A stretch of DNA of 64,000 bases, taken from the NCBI RefSeq assembly GCF_000306765.2, contig NC_017941.2, positions 310,001-374,000 of the forward strand, in the 5' to 3' direction. Of this stretch, positions 18,682 to 30,806 are shown piece by piece. Position numbers and translations under genes: made by a program. Under the pieces are notes generated by a model. It saw only the letters and a program-made list of their open reading frames with translations, was not told where the DNA came from and ran no database searches. How positions within the stretch are numbered: position 1 is the stretch's first letter; each line of letters opens with the position of its first letter. This DNA comes from Haloferax mediterranei ATCC 33500 (GTDB taxonomy: Archaea > Halobacteriota > Halobacteria > Halobacteriales > Haloferacaceae).

Positions 18682-20286
18682 ATGGCTGGCACGATTAAAG
18701 CACTGCACGTAGATGACGATCCGGCTTCTACGGACCTGACTGCGGAATTTCTCGAACGCGAGAACGAGAATCTCAGTGTGGTGTCAGCAACCAGTGCGGA
18801 AGAGGGGCTGTGTCGGCTTGCCGAGACCGACATCGACTGTGTCATTAGCGACTACGACATGCCCGGTCAGACAGGAATCGATTTTCTCAAAGCTGTCCGC
18901 GAAGAGTATCCCGACCTCCCGTTTATCCTGTTTACTGGGAAAGGTTCGGAAGAAGTTGCAGCCGATGCAATCTCCGCCGGAGCGACTGATTACATCCAGA
19001 AAGAGACCGGTACCGGTCAGTACACGGTGTTAGCCAATCGAATCACGAATACCGTCGCACAATACCGTGCACGCCGCCAATCTGAACGTGCCAACCGCCG
19101 GCGCCGCCAGACGCTCACGCGAATCACTGACGGATTCGTTGAGATGGATGCCGACTTCACAGTCACAGACGTGAACGAACAGACTGTGGAACTGACGGGA
19201 CTCGCGCGCGAGGAACTCATCGGTAGCAACTACCAGGACGATATTGTCGAGGGTGACTCGGATGCATCGTTCGAAGAGTACAAACACGTTCTCGCCACCG
19301 GAGAGGCGCGTACCATCGAGGCTCGATCAGATATCAACCCGAATCGGTGGGTCGAAGAGCGGATTTTTCCCACCGAGGCCGGAGACGGTATCTACGTCTA
19401 CTTTCGGGACATCACCGAACGCAAACGGCGAGAACAGAAACTCCAGGCACAAACCAGACGGCTCCAGGGCGTTCTCGATAGCGTGCAGGCCGCACTCTGG
19501 ATGCGAGACACGGACAGCCAGTTCATTCTGACAAATCAGAATTTCCGAGAACTATTCGATATCGATGACGAGCGAGACGTCACTGGAAAACGGTTAGATG
19601 AGTTGTTCGATGCGGAACTCGTCGAGTTGTTCAGGACTACTGACGAGCGTGTCTCGTCGTCCGGCGAACCACTCGAGAGAGAAGAGGCGATTGAGACGGG
19701 AGACGGCACGAAGGTGTGTCTCCTGAGACTCACACCGCTTTTCGACGACAACGGCGAGGTACTTTCGACGGTCGGTGCTGCCGTGGATATAACCGAACGA
19801 AAGGAGCGAGAACAGACGTTAACTGCCCTCCATAGAGCCGCACAGAAAATCGAGCAATCGGCTGACGAGAGCACGGTATACGAGACGCTCGTCGAAACTG
19901 CCGAAAACGTGCTACATTTCGACCTCGTCACGGTTGACATCGAACGAGACGGGTACCTGATTCAGGAGGTATGGAAACCTAACAGCCGCAAAGTGGAGTA
20001 CTACGAGCGGACACCTATCGAAGCGAACGAAACGGTCGCCGCGCAGGCCTACAATCGTCAGGAGACAATCGTCATCGACGATCTCAGAACGACTGACATC
20101 ACGCCCGCCGACCCCGACTATCGGTCGGCAATCACAGTTCCTATCGGAACGTTCGGGACGTTTCAGGCGGTGCTGAGTGACGTCGGTGCATTCGATGAAT
20201 CTGATCAGGAGTTCGCCGAACTGCTCGTCGATCACGCTCGGGTGAAACTCGCCCAGCTCGATGGCACGTTGGAACGCCGAGAGTAA
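18682..20286 (+). CDS. Response regulator receiver protein with PAS-PAS-GAF domains, no output domain
   Basis: 534 residues. Receiver domain at 1-120 with acidic Asp11-13, phospho-acceptor Asp57 (ISDYDMPG), Thr85 and Lys107. First PAS about 135-255 ending in FRDITERKRREQ, second PAS about 260-385 ending in VDITERKERE, then a GAF domain about 390-525 (ALHRAAQKIEQSADESTVYETLV start). The protein stops right after GAF, where Haloferax relatives usually continue into HisKA/HATPase or a bacterio-opsin-activator HTH. No such domain is found in any frame of the next 160 bp. An AT-rich promoter (attactatattc, 18649-18660) lies just upstream. Confidence 0.85.
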   Translation: MAGTIKALHVDDDPASTDLTAEFLERENENLSVVSATSAEEGLCRLAETDIDCVISDYDMPGQTGIDFLKAVREEYPDLPFILFTGKGSEEVAADAISAGATDYIQKETGTGQYTVLANRITNTVAQYRARRQSERANRRRRQTLTRITDGFVEMDADFTVTDVNEQTVELTGLAREELIGSNYQDDIVEGDSDASFEEYKHVLATGEARTIEARSDINPNRWVEERIFPTEAGDGIYVYFRDITERKRREQKLQAQTRRLQGVLDSVQAALWMRDTDSQFILTNQNFRELFDIDDERDVTGKRLDELFDAELVELFRTTDERVSSSGEPLEREEAIETGDGTKVCLLRLTPLFDDNGEVLSTVGAAVDITERKEREQTLTALHRAAQKIEQSADESTVYETLVETAENVLHFDLVTVDIERDGYLIQEVWKPNSRKVEYYERTPIEANETVAAQAYNRQETIVIDDLRTTDITPADPDYRSAITVPIGTFGTFQAVLSDVGAFDESDQEFAELLVDHARVKLAQLDGTLERRE

Positions 20287-20450
20287 CTGCGGCGAAGCGG
20301 CGGTCGTTCCCGCTGTAAGGTTGACGTTACTCCTCTCTCGATGTTACTCCCCCCGCGTTCTCAGAGAATCGTTCGGGTTCGTCTACAGAAAAGGCAAGTC
20401 AGTGTGTCCGACCGTGAAGAATTATACACGCTCCGCGCACACCCACACCC

Positions 20451-20684
20451 ATGAACGACGAGGAACTCGACGAACTTCGGTCGTCACTGACGCCCTACGA
20501 GTCAAGCGGCGGGGTCACCACCTACCAGAACACCGTCGCAATCGCCTGCCCGGCGTGCGAGAACCCCTTCGACGATCTGGTTGTCTGCGAAGACGACTAC
20601 AACAGTCTCGAACTGAGCATGATGCTCGACCTGTGTGTGACCCAGCACGACGGCGACGTGCTGTTGTTCACCCACAAGCAATGA
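20451..20684 (+). CDS. Small haloarchaeal CxxC protein
   Basis: 77 residues, acidic, with one CPACENPFDDLVVCEDD unit that looks like a half zinc ribbon (Cys-x-x-Cys plus a third Cys). Small proteins of this kind are common in Haloferax; no function can be given. A TATA-like gaattatac at about 20418-20426 lies 27 bp before the ATG, indicating a leaderless start. Confidence 0.75.
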   Translation: MNDEELDELRSSLTPYESSGGVTTYQNTVAIACPACENPFDDLVVCEDDYNSLELSMMLDLCVTQHDGDVLLFTHKQ

Positions 20685-20720
20685 CGTTCTCCCCCGGCGT
20701 TCACGCCGGAGTAACCCTGC

Positions 20721-20939
20721 TCATTCGTGGCTCCGTACGCCACCATCGATAGTCGTCTCTTCGGCAATCGTCTCCGCTTGGACGAATCCCGAGATGACCC
20801 ACGAAACGAGAGCCGAAACCGCGGCCGAGAGGAGTCCTGTTTTAGCACCTGCTTTCCAGCCCTCGGTGAGTGTACCGGCGACGAATCCGAAGCAGAAGCC
20901 GACGACTGCACTGAAGACGGCACTGGCGAGTCGATTCAT
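20721..20939 (-). CDS. Small membrane protein with two glycine-rich helices
   Basis: 72 residues. Helix one is about 5-24 (ASAVFSAVVGFCFGFVAGTL) and helix two about 34-53 (GLLSAAVSALVSWVISGFV), with a short polar linker GWKAGAK. The Gly/Ala spacing resembles glycine-zipper membrane proteins. The C-terminal tail is acidic. No family assigned. A shadow ORF on the plus strand covers the same bases. Confidence 0.6.
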   Translation of the reverse strand: MNRLASAVFSAVVGFCFGFVAGTLTEGWKAGAKTGLLSAAVSALVSWVISGFVQAETIAEETTIDGGVRSHE

Positions 20940-21008
20940 ACGTCCCCAACGGGTGCCGAGGTGAAAAATATCGGTTGAGTATCGAGCTTCGGCAACCCGG
21001 TATCGCGC

Positions 21009-22328
21009 TTATTCGCTCGGCGGAAGCCCGTTTTCGTCGATAACGTCTCCGTCTTCGTCGACGGTGACGATACCGCGGTTGTTGACGGCGTAGGGGTCGA
21101 GCCCGACTTCTTCGAGGAACTGCTTGTAGAGTCGTTCGGCCGTCTCGGCGTCCTTCTGGCGGTCCGAGGCGCGGTCACAAAGTTCGACAAGGTCCTCTGG
21201 CACGTCGTTTTCGTGGACAATCCAGTGGTTGATGAGGTCCGACAGGCGGCGGATGGGCGAGGTGAAGTGCCCGTAGATGTCGAAGTTGAGCGCGTAGTGG
21301 CCGCCGAAGGGGTCGTTCATATACTTCGCGCGGGGCATGACCTTCAGCACGGCGCGCTGAATCTTGTTGAGCGCGCGGGAGTTCGCGCTTTCGAGCGCGT
21401 CGTTGACGGCTTTCCGGGGTTCGTCCCACGACGTGGACTGGATGCTCACGCCGTCGAGTTCGGTAATCTCACGGAGAGCCTTGTCCCACTGGTCGGGAGT
21501 CGGCTGTGGGTGGACGCGGTACATCGCTTCGACGCCGCGGTTCCACATGAGTTCGTGCGTGACGGCCTTGTTGGCCTTCAGCATGCACTCTTCGATGATG
21601 GTGTGGGCGCGGTCGCGACTCGGATTGAGGACCAGCGAGCCGTCTTCCTTCCGCTGTTCGTGAAGCTGGTCAGCGAGGTCGAACACCAGCGCGTTCTCCT
21701 CGTGGAGCGGCAGTTCGGGGTCGTCGAGGCGGTTCTCACACTGCGTGTAGGTGAGGCGTTCGTTGGAGTGAATGACGGACTTGTAGATGTCGATAGACTC
21801 GAACGAGAGCGTGTCCTTCTTGATTTCCATCTCGACGGTGTGCGCCAGTCGGTCCTCGTTGGGGACGAGCGAACAGACTGTCTCGGCCAGCGCCGGGGGA
21901 AGCATGTGGATAGTGTAGGCGGGCAGGTAGACGGTGTTGCCGCGCTTGACGGCCTCGGCCCACATCTCTGACCCGGGGTGGACGTAGTGGGTCACGTCGG
22001 CGATGTGGACCCACAGCGTGTACGTTTCTTCGTTCTCGCGGATGCTCAGGGCGTCGTCGAAGTCCTGTGCGTCTATGGGGTCAGTTGTCCACGTCGTCAG
22101 GTCCCGAAGGTCCTGACGGTGTTCGAGTTCGTCTTCGATCTCCTCGTGGACGCCTTCGGTGCGGGCGCGCGCCTCCGAGAGGACTTCCGGCGGGAACTTG
22201 TCGCGAATCTCGAACTCCTTGAACAACTCTTCGCGCTTGTTCTGCAGGTGCCGCGCGAGTTCGGCGTCAATCTCCACCGGTCCTTGCCCTTCGGCGGTCC
22301 CGGCATACGCCTGCGAGTCGTCTGACAT
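21009..22328 (-). CDS. rnr: Ribonuclease R-type 3'-5' exoribonuclease (RNB domain)
   Basis: 439 residues. The RNB catalytic motif DPIDAQDFDDALS with the Mg-binding Asp residues lies at about 95-107, followed by LWVHIADVTHYV and the C-terminal HFTSPIRRLSDLINHW signature. The cold-shock and S1 RNA-binding domains of bacterial RNase R are absent, so it is essentially a bare catalytic domain, as described for the H. volcanii enzyme. It degrades RNA processively from the 3' end and may replace the exosome that haloarchaea lack. The start at 22328 (MSDDSQAYAG) is chosen; the longer upstream frame is unlikely. Confidence 0.93.
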   Translation of the reverse strand: MSDDSQAYAGTAEGQGPVEIDAELARHLQNKREELFKEFEIRDKFPPEVLSEARARTEGVHEEIEDELEHRQDLRDLTTWTTDPIDAQDFDDALSIRENEETYTLWVHIADVTHYVHPGSEMWAEAVKRGNTVYLPAYTIHMLPPALAETVCSLVPNEDRLAHTVEMEIKKDTLSFESIDIYKSVIHSNERLTYTQCENRLDDPELPLHEENALVFDLADQLHEQRKEDGSLVLNPSRDRAHTIIEECMLKANKAVTHELMWNRGVEAMYRVHPQPTPDQWDKALREITELDGVSIQSTSWDEPRKAVNDALESANSRALNKIQRAVLKVMPRAKYMNDPFGGHYALNFDIYGHFTSPIRRLSDLINHWIVHENDVPEDLVELCDRASDRQKDAETAERLYKQFLEEVGLDPYAVNNRGIVTVDEDGDVIDENGLPPSE

Positions 22329-22465
22329 GGCCCCGACTAGACGGGGCAGGGAGAAATGCGTGTCGGGCGAGGCGAGCACGACGGAAAACGAGGCCACTGC
22401 CGACACAGTTTCGGAACCGGCCGATAGCGGTGGAAGCAGCGACGACGTGTGGGAACTGTGGTGTA

Positions 22466-22783
22466 TTAACTACGTTCGTCCCACCGTTCGCGGCCGCCGG
22501 GCGGTTCGTACCGCTCTTTGACGGCGTCGAAGTACCGAACCAAGAACTCTTCGTCGGAGATGCCGTGTTCTTCGATGTCGACGAGGAGTCCTTCGAGTTC
22601 CTCGCGTGGCTGATGACAGAGTTCCCGATAACAGGCCTTACAGAGGTGTTCGAATCGTTTGCCGTGTCGTTCCCAGCGGTTCCCCTCTTTGTCGTATTCG
22701 CGCGCCGCCGACCGGATAACTGAGTCACCGCATGCGATGCACACGACCCGCTTCCGGTCCCGGTTGCTCCGGGAGCGCCACAT
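22466..22783 (-). CDS. Haloarchaeal zinc-finger protein
   Basis: 105 residues with two Cys pairs, CIACGDS and LCKACYRELCHQ, spaced about 35 residues apart, which fits one zinc site. The region between is charged and helical (REYDKEGNRWERHGKRFEH). I chose the ATG at 22783 (MWRSRSNRDRK) because a TATA-like ctaagta lies about 25-30 bp upstream, indicating a leaderless transcript; a GTG at 22837 would add 18 residues. Function unknown; nucleic-acid binding is plausible. Two Trp and many Arg near the N-terminus are unusual for this acidic proteome. Confidence 0.7.
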   Translation of the reverse strand: MWRSRSNRDRKRVVCIACGDSVIRSAAREYDKEGNRWERHGKRFEHLCKACYRELCHQPREELEGLLVDIEEHGISDEEFLVRYFDAVKERYEPPGGRERWDERS

Positions 22784-22928
22784 ATCACTGAAGTGGACCC
22801 AGTCGTACTTAGCAGTTTTTCCCACCCTGTCGGCCACATGTCAGACAACGTGGGGAATACCCCGATGACTGGGTATTCGTTCGACGCGGAGCGGTCGATT
22901 TATCGGCGGTGAGCGTCCACGACCCGGT

Positions 22929-23408
22929 ATGAAGGTCAAGTCTCGCCACCATCTCCGCAGCGACGAAATCGACGCGTTGTGCGAATCCATCGAATCGTCA
23001 CTCGGCGTCCGTCTCGACGGTGACGCCTTCGAAGCAGTCGAGTTCGCGGATGCGGACTACGATATCGTCCTCGTCGACGGTGAACCGGCCGTTATGTACA
23101 TCGATGACCAGCCGTTCTTGACGGTCAAAGGTGCGAATCAGTTCCCGCCGACGACGAACGTCGTCACCGTCGACGCGGGCGCGGTTTCGTTCGTCTCCAG
23201 CGGGGCCGACGTGATGCGCCCCGGCATCACCGAGGCGGACGAATCTATCGAAGCCGGCGACCTCGTCGCCATCGCCGAAGAGAACCACAGCAAGGTCCTC
23301 GCAGTCGGCCGTGCGCTCGAAGACGGCGACGACCTCGTCGGCGACTCCGGAAAGGTTGTCGAGTCCATCCACCACGTTGGCGACGACCTGTTCGACTTCT
23401 CAGTCTGA
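22929..23408 (+). CDS. PUA-domain RNA-binding protein
   Basis: 159 residues. The N-terminal half (MKVKSRHHLRSDEIDALCESI) is the pre-PUA type found with TGT and MCT-1-like proteins. The C-terminal PUA domain runs from about 77 to 155: VVTVDAGAVSFVSSGADVMRPGITEADESIEAGDLVAIAEE. MCT-1-like archaeal proteins bind RNA or the ribosome; the exact role is unproven. Divergent from the zinc-finger gene. Confidence 0.85.
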   Translation: MKVKSRHHLRSDEIDALCESIESSLGVRLDGDAFEAVEFADADYDIVLVDGEPAVMYIDDQPFLTVKGANQFPPTTNVVTVDAGAVSFVSSGADVMRPGITEADESIEAGDLVAIAEENHSKVLAVGRALEDGDDLVGDSGKVVESIHHVGDDLFDFSV

Positions 23409-23437
23409 TTTTTGCTTCGTTGCGGCCGCGCCGTCTC

Positions 23438-24166
23438 TCACTCGGCGTATTTCTCGATGGCCGCTTCGTAGCCTTCTCGCGCCAGCGCGAACGTCTCGCG
23501 CAGGTCTCGTAGCGGCGTCTTCGACGCGTCCACCCGGAGGTCGTTGTAGTATGGCTCCATCTCGCGGTCTTCGGTCGAGGTCACGACGACCGCCGCACTC
23601 TGTATTTCGAGGTCGTCGCGCTTGTCGCCACCGGCGGTGTGACCCGCGCCGAGCGCGTCGATGAGGCGTCTCACCAGTAGTCTGTCACGGCTACTTCGCT
23701 CGTAGGATTCGGCCGTCGCGTCGACAACCGACTCGTCCGTGAGCAGGTTCCCCGCGACAGTGTAGTTGTCTCTCTCGCGGCGTCCGGTTTCTCCGTGGTG
23801 ACCGGCTTCCTCGTGGTGGCGGGTTCCCTCGCGGTGACCGGCCCACCCGAGACAGTTGTCCCCCGTGAAGGCGAAGGTCCCGTCGGCATCGACGCCGTGG
23901 AGTTGGCGCTCCGCACGACTCTCGTCGGCGTTCAGAAGCGACCGGAGCGCGTCGTCCACCGCGACGCCGTCTTCGAGGTACGACAGCCCCTTGCGGCCGA
24001 GTTCTGGGTTCGTCACCGCCTGTGTCGCAACTGCGCCGTGTTCACTTGCAAAGGGACAGAGGGCACCGACGCCCGGAAGTCGGGTCGTCACGGCCACGCC
24101 GAAGCGATGCTGGTCAACCCCGTCGGCATCGACGTACTCCTCGTGGACACAGATGCTGAGTGTCAT
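23438..24166 (-). CDS. DUF1028 family protein (Ntn-hydrolase fold) with His-rich repeat insert
   Basis: 242 residues. The start MTLSICVHEEY and motifs GALCPFASEHGAVATQA, GLSYLEDGVAVDDALRSLL and YTVAGNLLTDESVVDA match DUF1028, proteins predicted to have an Ntn-hydrolase fold (substrate unknown). Between GDNCLGWAG and DNYTVAGN there is a 24-residue insert of four six-residue units rich in Gly, His, Arg and Glu. I chose the ATG at 24166; the frame extends upstream to 24334 but without family similarity. A tgtttac TATA-like element lies about 25-30 bp upstream on the minus strand. Divergent from sepF. Confidence 0.85.
   Translation of the reverse strand: MTLSICVHEEYVDADGVDQHRFGVAVTTRLPGVGALCPFASEHGAVATQAVTNPELGRKGLSYLEDGVAVDDALRSLLNADESRAERQLHGVDADGTFAFTGDNCLGWAGHREGTRHHEEAGHHGETGRRERDNYTVAGNLLTDESVVDATAESYERSSRDRLLVRRLIDALGAGHTAGGDKRDDLEIQSAAVVVTSTEDREMEPYYNDLRVDASKTPLRDLRETFALAREGYEAAIEKYAE
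23771..23842 (-). repeat. Four 18-bp in-frame tandem repeats inside the DUF1028 gene
   Basis: Read on the minus strand, bases 23842 to 23771 are four 18-bp units encoding AGHREG, TRHHEE, AGHHGE and TGRRER. The units differ at several bases, so the expansion is not very recent. The frame stays intact. Confidence 0.75.
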
Positions 24167-24227
24167 AGTGTGACACTGGGTGGAGTGCGGTAAACATCCG
24201 GCGGAATCGCCCGCGAGCGTCGGTTGT

Positions 24228-24272
24228 GATACCTGTGCGGTATCGTTTGCACTCTGATACATATCTATTATC
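24228..24272. promoter_or_regulatory. DUF1028-sepF divergent intergenic region with inverted repeat
   Basis: gatacc (24228-24233) and ggtatc (24239-24244) form a perfect 6-bp inverted repeat with a 5-bp spacer, and a further gatac follows at 24256. An AT-rich stretch atacatatctatta (24258-24271) may be a promoter for sepF. Operator function is inference. Confidence 0.3.
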
Positions 24273-24323
24273 CGACAAACGTCTGACGTAAGAACTAACC
24301 CCGTCGTGACCGCTCTACGTGCT

Positions 24324-24680
24324 ATGGGTATCATGAGTAAGATTCTCGGTGGTGGTGGCTCCCGAACGACCGAGGACTACGTCGAACTCGACCTCGACGA
24401 CTTTGACACCGCTCGCGGAGACGCTGGCATCTCGGTCCACATCGCGGAAATCGGCGGACAGCAGGATGTCATCGCCATCAAGGACGCCGTCTACGACGGC
24501 AACATGGTCATCGCTGACATCATCCGGCATACGACCTCCGACAACACGATGGAACACATTATCGACGACCTTCGACAGGTCGCGCACGAGGTCGACGGCG
24601 ACATCGTCCAGAAGGGCGACGACCAGATTATCATCACGCCGTCCGGCGTCTCTGTCTCGCGCCGCAAACTCACCACCTAA
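24324..24680 (+). CDS. sepF: Cell division protein SepF
   Basis: 118 residues. The N-terminal amphipathic membrane-targeting helix MGIMSKILGGGG is followed by the SepF/DUF552 domain: YVELDLDDFD, VHIAEIGGQQDVIAIKDAVYDGNMVIADI and GDIVQKGDDQIIITPSGVSVSR. In Haloferax SepF anchors FtsZ2-dependent division at the membrane. I chose the ATG at 24324; an in-frame ATG at 24306 would put residues before the membrane helix. From memory it lies next to uvrA in H. volcanii as here. Confidence 0.95.
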   Translation: MGIMSKILGGGGSRTTEDYVELDLDDFDTARGDAGISVHIAEIGGQQDVIAIKDAVYDGNMVIADIIRHTTSDNTMEHIIDDLRQVAHEVDGDIVQKGDDQIIITPSGVSVSRRKLTT

Positions 24681-24776
24681 TTTTCCCCGTTCGCTGCGGG
24701 TGGGAGGCCCGCAACTTGCGGTTCGGATAGCCCGAACCGATGCCTATTCGGTCCCCTCGTCCCTAGAGTCGTCCGA

Positions 24777-27725
<2,949 letters not shown>

Positions 27726-27768
27726 ACTCCGCACGCTCACATTCCGCTCGTGAATCTCGTTTTGATAC

Positions 27769-29721
27769 TCACCGTCGCCGATACCACCAGTAGCTGACGC
27801 CCGCGAGTACGAGTATCGAGACACCTGCGGGAAGCATTGGGAACGTCGCTGTCGGTTCCACCACGTCGACGGCGACCTGTTGGGTTCCGGTCGAGAGTTG
27901 TCGCCCGGCGTCGTCCTCGTAGCTCACGTCTACGCCGACGACCTGCGTTTTCGCTACTGCGTCTCCACTGACTTCGAGGTCGAAGACGACGAGTCTCGTC
28001 TCGCCCGCTTCCAGTCGTGGGATGAAGGCGACGGCGTCCTCGCTGGAGAGCGGCTCTTCCGCAACGAGGCGAACCGTCACGTCGGTTTTCGGCGTGTCCT
28101 CGGTGTTCGTCACCGCGAGGACGAGCCGTCCGGAAGCGTCCACTTCGAACGTCGCGTTTTGCGGTTCGACCGCGACGGCGGGGTCACGCGTGCTCACCGA
28201 CGCGAGTACGTCGGTCCGGTCGACCGCTCGCATTTCATTGCCCGGCGACCGGTATTCGACGGCGAACGGGAGGCGGTGTACGCCGGGTGTCGACCCCTCG
28301 GAAAGTCCGATTGCATATTCGAACTCGGTGGATTCGCCCGGTTCAAGCGTCCCGACGGCGACTTCTGGGTCGGTCGGCGTCAGTGCCGTGCCCTCGGATT
28401 CGAGGCGAAGCACCACGTCACGCGCTTCCGCTTCACCCACATTTTCGATGGTCCCGGTGACGCGTCCGACGCCGCCGGCTCTGAGGGTGCTCTCGGTGAC
28501 GGTGACGGCGAATGCCGGACCAGCACCGGGGTCGAGTCCAGCGACGAGCGACTCGGTCTTCCGGTTGCCGCCGGGATTACGGAAGTTCACAGTCACATCT
28601 AGCGAGTATGGGCGGTCGAGGGCGTCGTCGGCGACGCGGGTTCTGAAGCTCACACGCTTTGTTTCTCCCGGTTCCCACGCGCCAACGTAGGCTTCTGCTG
28701 TGGACGCGCCAGCACCGAAGGTCACCTCGGAGTCGGTCGACTGGACGCCGACTGTCGTATCTCTCGCGGTCGAATCGCCCACGTTCACGAGTTCGAGCGT
28801 CAGCGTTCCGGTGTCACCGACGGCGACGGTAGAGTCGACATCTTCGAGTTCGAAAGCGGCACCGCGGGTCGGTCGCACTCCGGCAACCAGTTGCCGCGAG
28901 GTTCGTTCTTGGCCGTTTCCGTCGCGGTAGGTCACGGCGAGGTTGACCGCGTAGTTCCGCACGATGGCATCGTCGGCGACGCGGGTACGGAACTCGACGA
29001 ACTCGGTCTCGCCCGAATTCCACTCACCAACGTAGCTCTCCGCAGCGGTGCCGCCGTTCCCGAAGGTCACCTCGGAGTCTGCTGAGGTGATAGTCACGGT
29101 GGCCTCGTGGGCATCGACAGGCCCGACGTTCTCTATCTCGACGGTGACCGTTCCGCTGTCGCCAACCGCGAGGTCGGTGTCTACGTCCTGAATCTCGAAT
29201 GCGGGCCGCCGTTCCACGACGACCGTAAGGGCCCGCGTGACGTTTCTGGTCTGGTGTGTGGTTTGGACTGTCTCGCCGTCGATGGTCACCGACGAGGTGT
29301 ATTCGTAGGAGAACTCGACCGGAATCTCGTAGGTTCCGGGCGGTGCCTCCTCTGCGACGCGGAGTCGAAGCGACGCCGGCTCAGAGACGCCTTCAGGAAC
29401 GGTCCCGACCGGGACCTCGCCACTCACGACGGTAATCGGTCCCTTCGACTTGCCACGGAACGTCAGCGCGCGCGCCGTCTGGACGAGTGCTTCGTACTCC
29501 TCGGGACCGTCGTCCGTGACGGTTCCCGAGTTCACGACGAACACGTCGATGGTATTCTCACTCCCCGGCGCGAGCCGGTTTTCCGGTGCGATAATAGAGA
29601 GGCCGGGGCTTCCGGCGACACGAGTTTCGGCCCCGACGGTGCCAGTTGCTCCAGCAAGGACAGACAGGGCGATGAATATGGCGAGGACTCCCGCGCTCGC
29701 TCGCCGTCCGCGTCGAACCAT
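27769..29721 (-). CDS. Secreted CARDB/NEW3-like repeat protein with C-terminal membrane anchor (COG1361-type)
   Basis: 650 residues. Signal peptide at 1-30 (GRRASAGVLAIFIALSVLAG), then about five Ig-like repeats of 110-130 residues, each with a GDSGTVTVEIENVG-type beta segment, and a C-terminal helix MLPAGVSILVLAGVSYWWYRRR that would anchor it in the membrane with a positive inside tail. Two central repeats (about 180-300 and 310-420) are close copies, sharing TSADSEVTFG or QSTDSEVTFG. The ABC-2 pair is divergent from it, so an accessory or surface role for that transporter is possible. I chose the ATG at 29721 (MVRRGRRAS). Confidence 0.8.
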   Translation of the reverse strand: MVRRGRRASAGVLAIFIALSVLAGATGTVGAETRVAGSPGLSIIAPENRLAPGSENTIDVFVVNSGTVTDDGPEEYEALVQTARALTFRGKSKGPITVVSGEVPVGTVPEGVSEPASLRLRVAEEAPPGTYEIPVEFSYEYTSSVTIDGETVQTTHQTRNVTRALTVVVERRPAFEIQDVDTDLAVGDSGTVTVEIENVGPVDAHEATVTITSADSEVTFGNGGTAAESYVGEWNSGETEFVEFRTRVADDAIVRNYAVNLAVTYRDGNGQERTSRQLVAGVRPTRGAAFELEDVDSTVAVGDTGTLTLELVNVGDSTARDTTVGVQSTDSEVTFGAGASTAEAYVGAWEPGETKRVSFRTRVADDALDRPYSLDVTVNFRNPGGNRKTESLVAGLDPGAGPAFAVTVTESTLRAGGVGRVTGTIENVGEAEARDVVLRLESEGTALTPTDPEVAVGTLEPGESTEFEYAIGLSEGSTPGVHRLPFAVEYRSPGNEMRAVDRTDVLASVSTRDPAVAVEPQNATFEVDASGRLVLAVTNTEDTPKTDVTVRLVAEEPLSSEDAVAFIPRLEAGETRLVVFDLEVSGDAVAKTQVVGVDVSYEDDAGRQLSTGTQQVAVDVVEPTATFPMLPAGVSILVLAGVSYWWYRRR

Positions 29722-29858
29722 GATTGTGCCGACCGGCGGGATAGAACCGTCGTTCAGACACGTCAAATACGCTCGTGACGCTATTAACAGCAACTCTACG
29801 CTCTCACGAAGCAGAACGTCGCACAAGGAATAGGTTCGCGGCAGACCTACGTAGGACT

Positions 29859-30806
29859 ATGTCCGTCCCCGCCATCGACATCGACGGCCTCACCAAGTTC
29901 TACGGGGATGTCCGCGGCGTCGAGGACCTCAGCCTCTCGGTTCCCGAGGGCGAACTGTTCGGGTTTCTGGGTCCCAACGGCGCGGGAAAATCGACGACGA
30001 TTCGACTTCTTCTCGGATTGCTCAAACCGACCGACGGAACCGCGAGTATCCTCGGGACCCCGGTTGACGACCGGGCGGGCTTCCTCAACGTGCTCGAACA
30101 CGTCGGTCACATTCCTAGTGACCCGCAGTTCTACGACGAGGTTTCCGGGCGAAAGACGCTCGATTACTTCGCGCGCCTCTCCGGCGACACTCGGCGCGAC
30201 AAACTCCTCGACCGCTTTCCGGTCCCACTCGACCGCCCGGTCCGCGCGTACTCGCGGGGGAATCGTCAGAAACTCGCCATCGTGCAGGCGTTCATGCACG
30301 AACCGCGGATGGTCATCATGGACGAACCGACCGCCGGGTTGGACCCACTCGTCCAACAGGAGTTCTACGACTTCCTCCATGAGGAGCGCAGTCGCGGCGT
30401 GACGGTGTTTTTCTCCACCCACATTCTCAGCGAAGTCCGACAGGTCTGCGATCAGGTCGCCATCATTCGGGAGGGGAAACTCGCCGCCGTCGAACACATC
30501 GACGACCTCCTCGAACGAAGCGGGAAGGTTGTCACGCTCCAGTCGACGGAGCCGATCGACCTCACGGATTTCGAATTTGACGAGACCATCGACGCCCGTC
30601 TCGAACCCGATGGGTCGCTCCGACTCGTCATCTCGGGGAACTACGACGCTCTCGTAGACGCCCTCGACGACTACCGCGTCGATGACCTCGAAGTCCGCGA
30701 GACGGCCATCGAAGACGTGTTCATGCACTTCTACGATACCGAGGAAGACAGCGAGGCGGGCGGCGACACCGCACCCGAGGAGTCTGGAGCGGGTCCCGAT
30801 GCGTGA
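29859..30806 (+). CDS. ABC transporter ATP-binding protein
   Basis: 315 residues. Walker A GPNGAGKSTTI (about 44-54), Q-loop near HIPSDPQFYDEVSG, signature YSRGNRQKLAIVQAF (a variant of LSGGQ with SRGNRQ), Walker B MVIMDEPTAGLD and H-loop FFSTHIL. This pattern belongs to ABC-2 type exporters. A C-terminal acidic tail follows. I chose the ATG at 29859 (MSVPAIDIDG). Its stop overlaps the permease start by 8 bp. Confidence 0.93.
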   Translation: MSVPAIDIDGLTKFYGDVRGVEDLSLSVPEGELFGFLGPNGAGKSTTIRLLLGLLKPTDGTASILGTPVDDRAGFLNVLEHVGHIPSDPQFYDEVSGRKTLDYFARLSGDTRRDKLLDRFPVPLDRPVRAYSRGNRQKLAIVQAFMHEPRMVIMDEPTAGLDPLVQQEFYDFLHEERSRGVTVFFSTHILSEVRQVCDQVAIIREGKLAAVEHIDDLLERSGKVVTLQSTEPIDLTDFEFDETIDARLEPDGSLRLVISGNYDALVDALDDYRVDDLEVRETAIEDVFMHFYDTEEDSEAGGDTAPEESGAGPDA

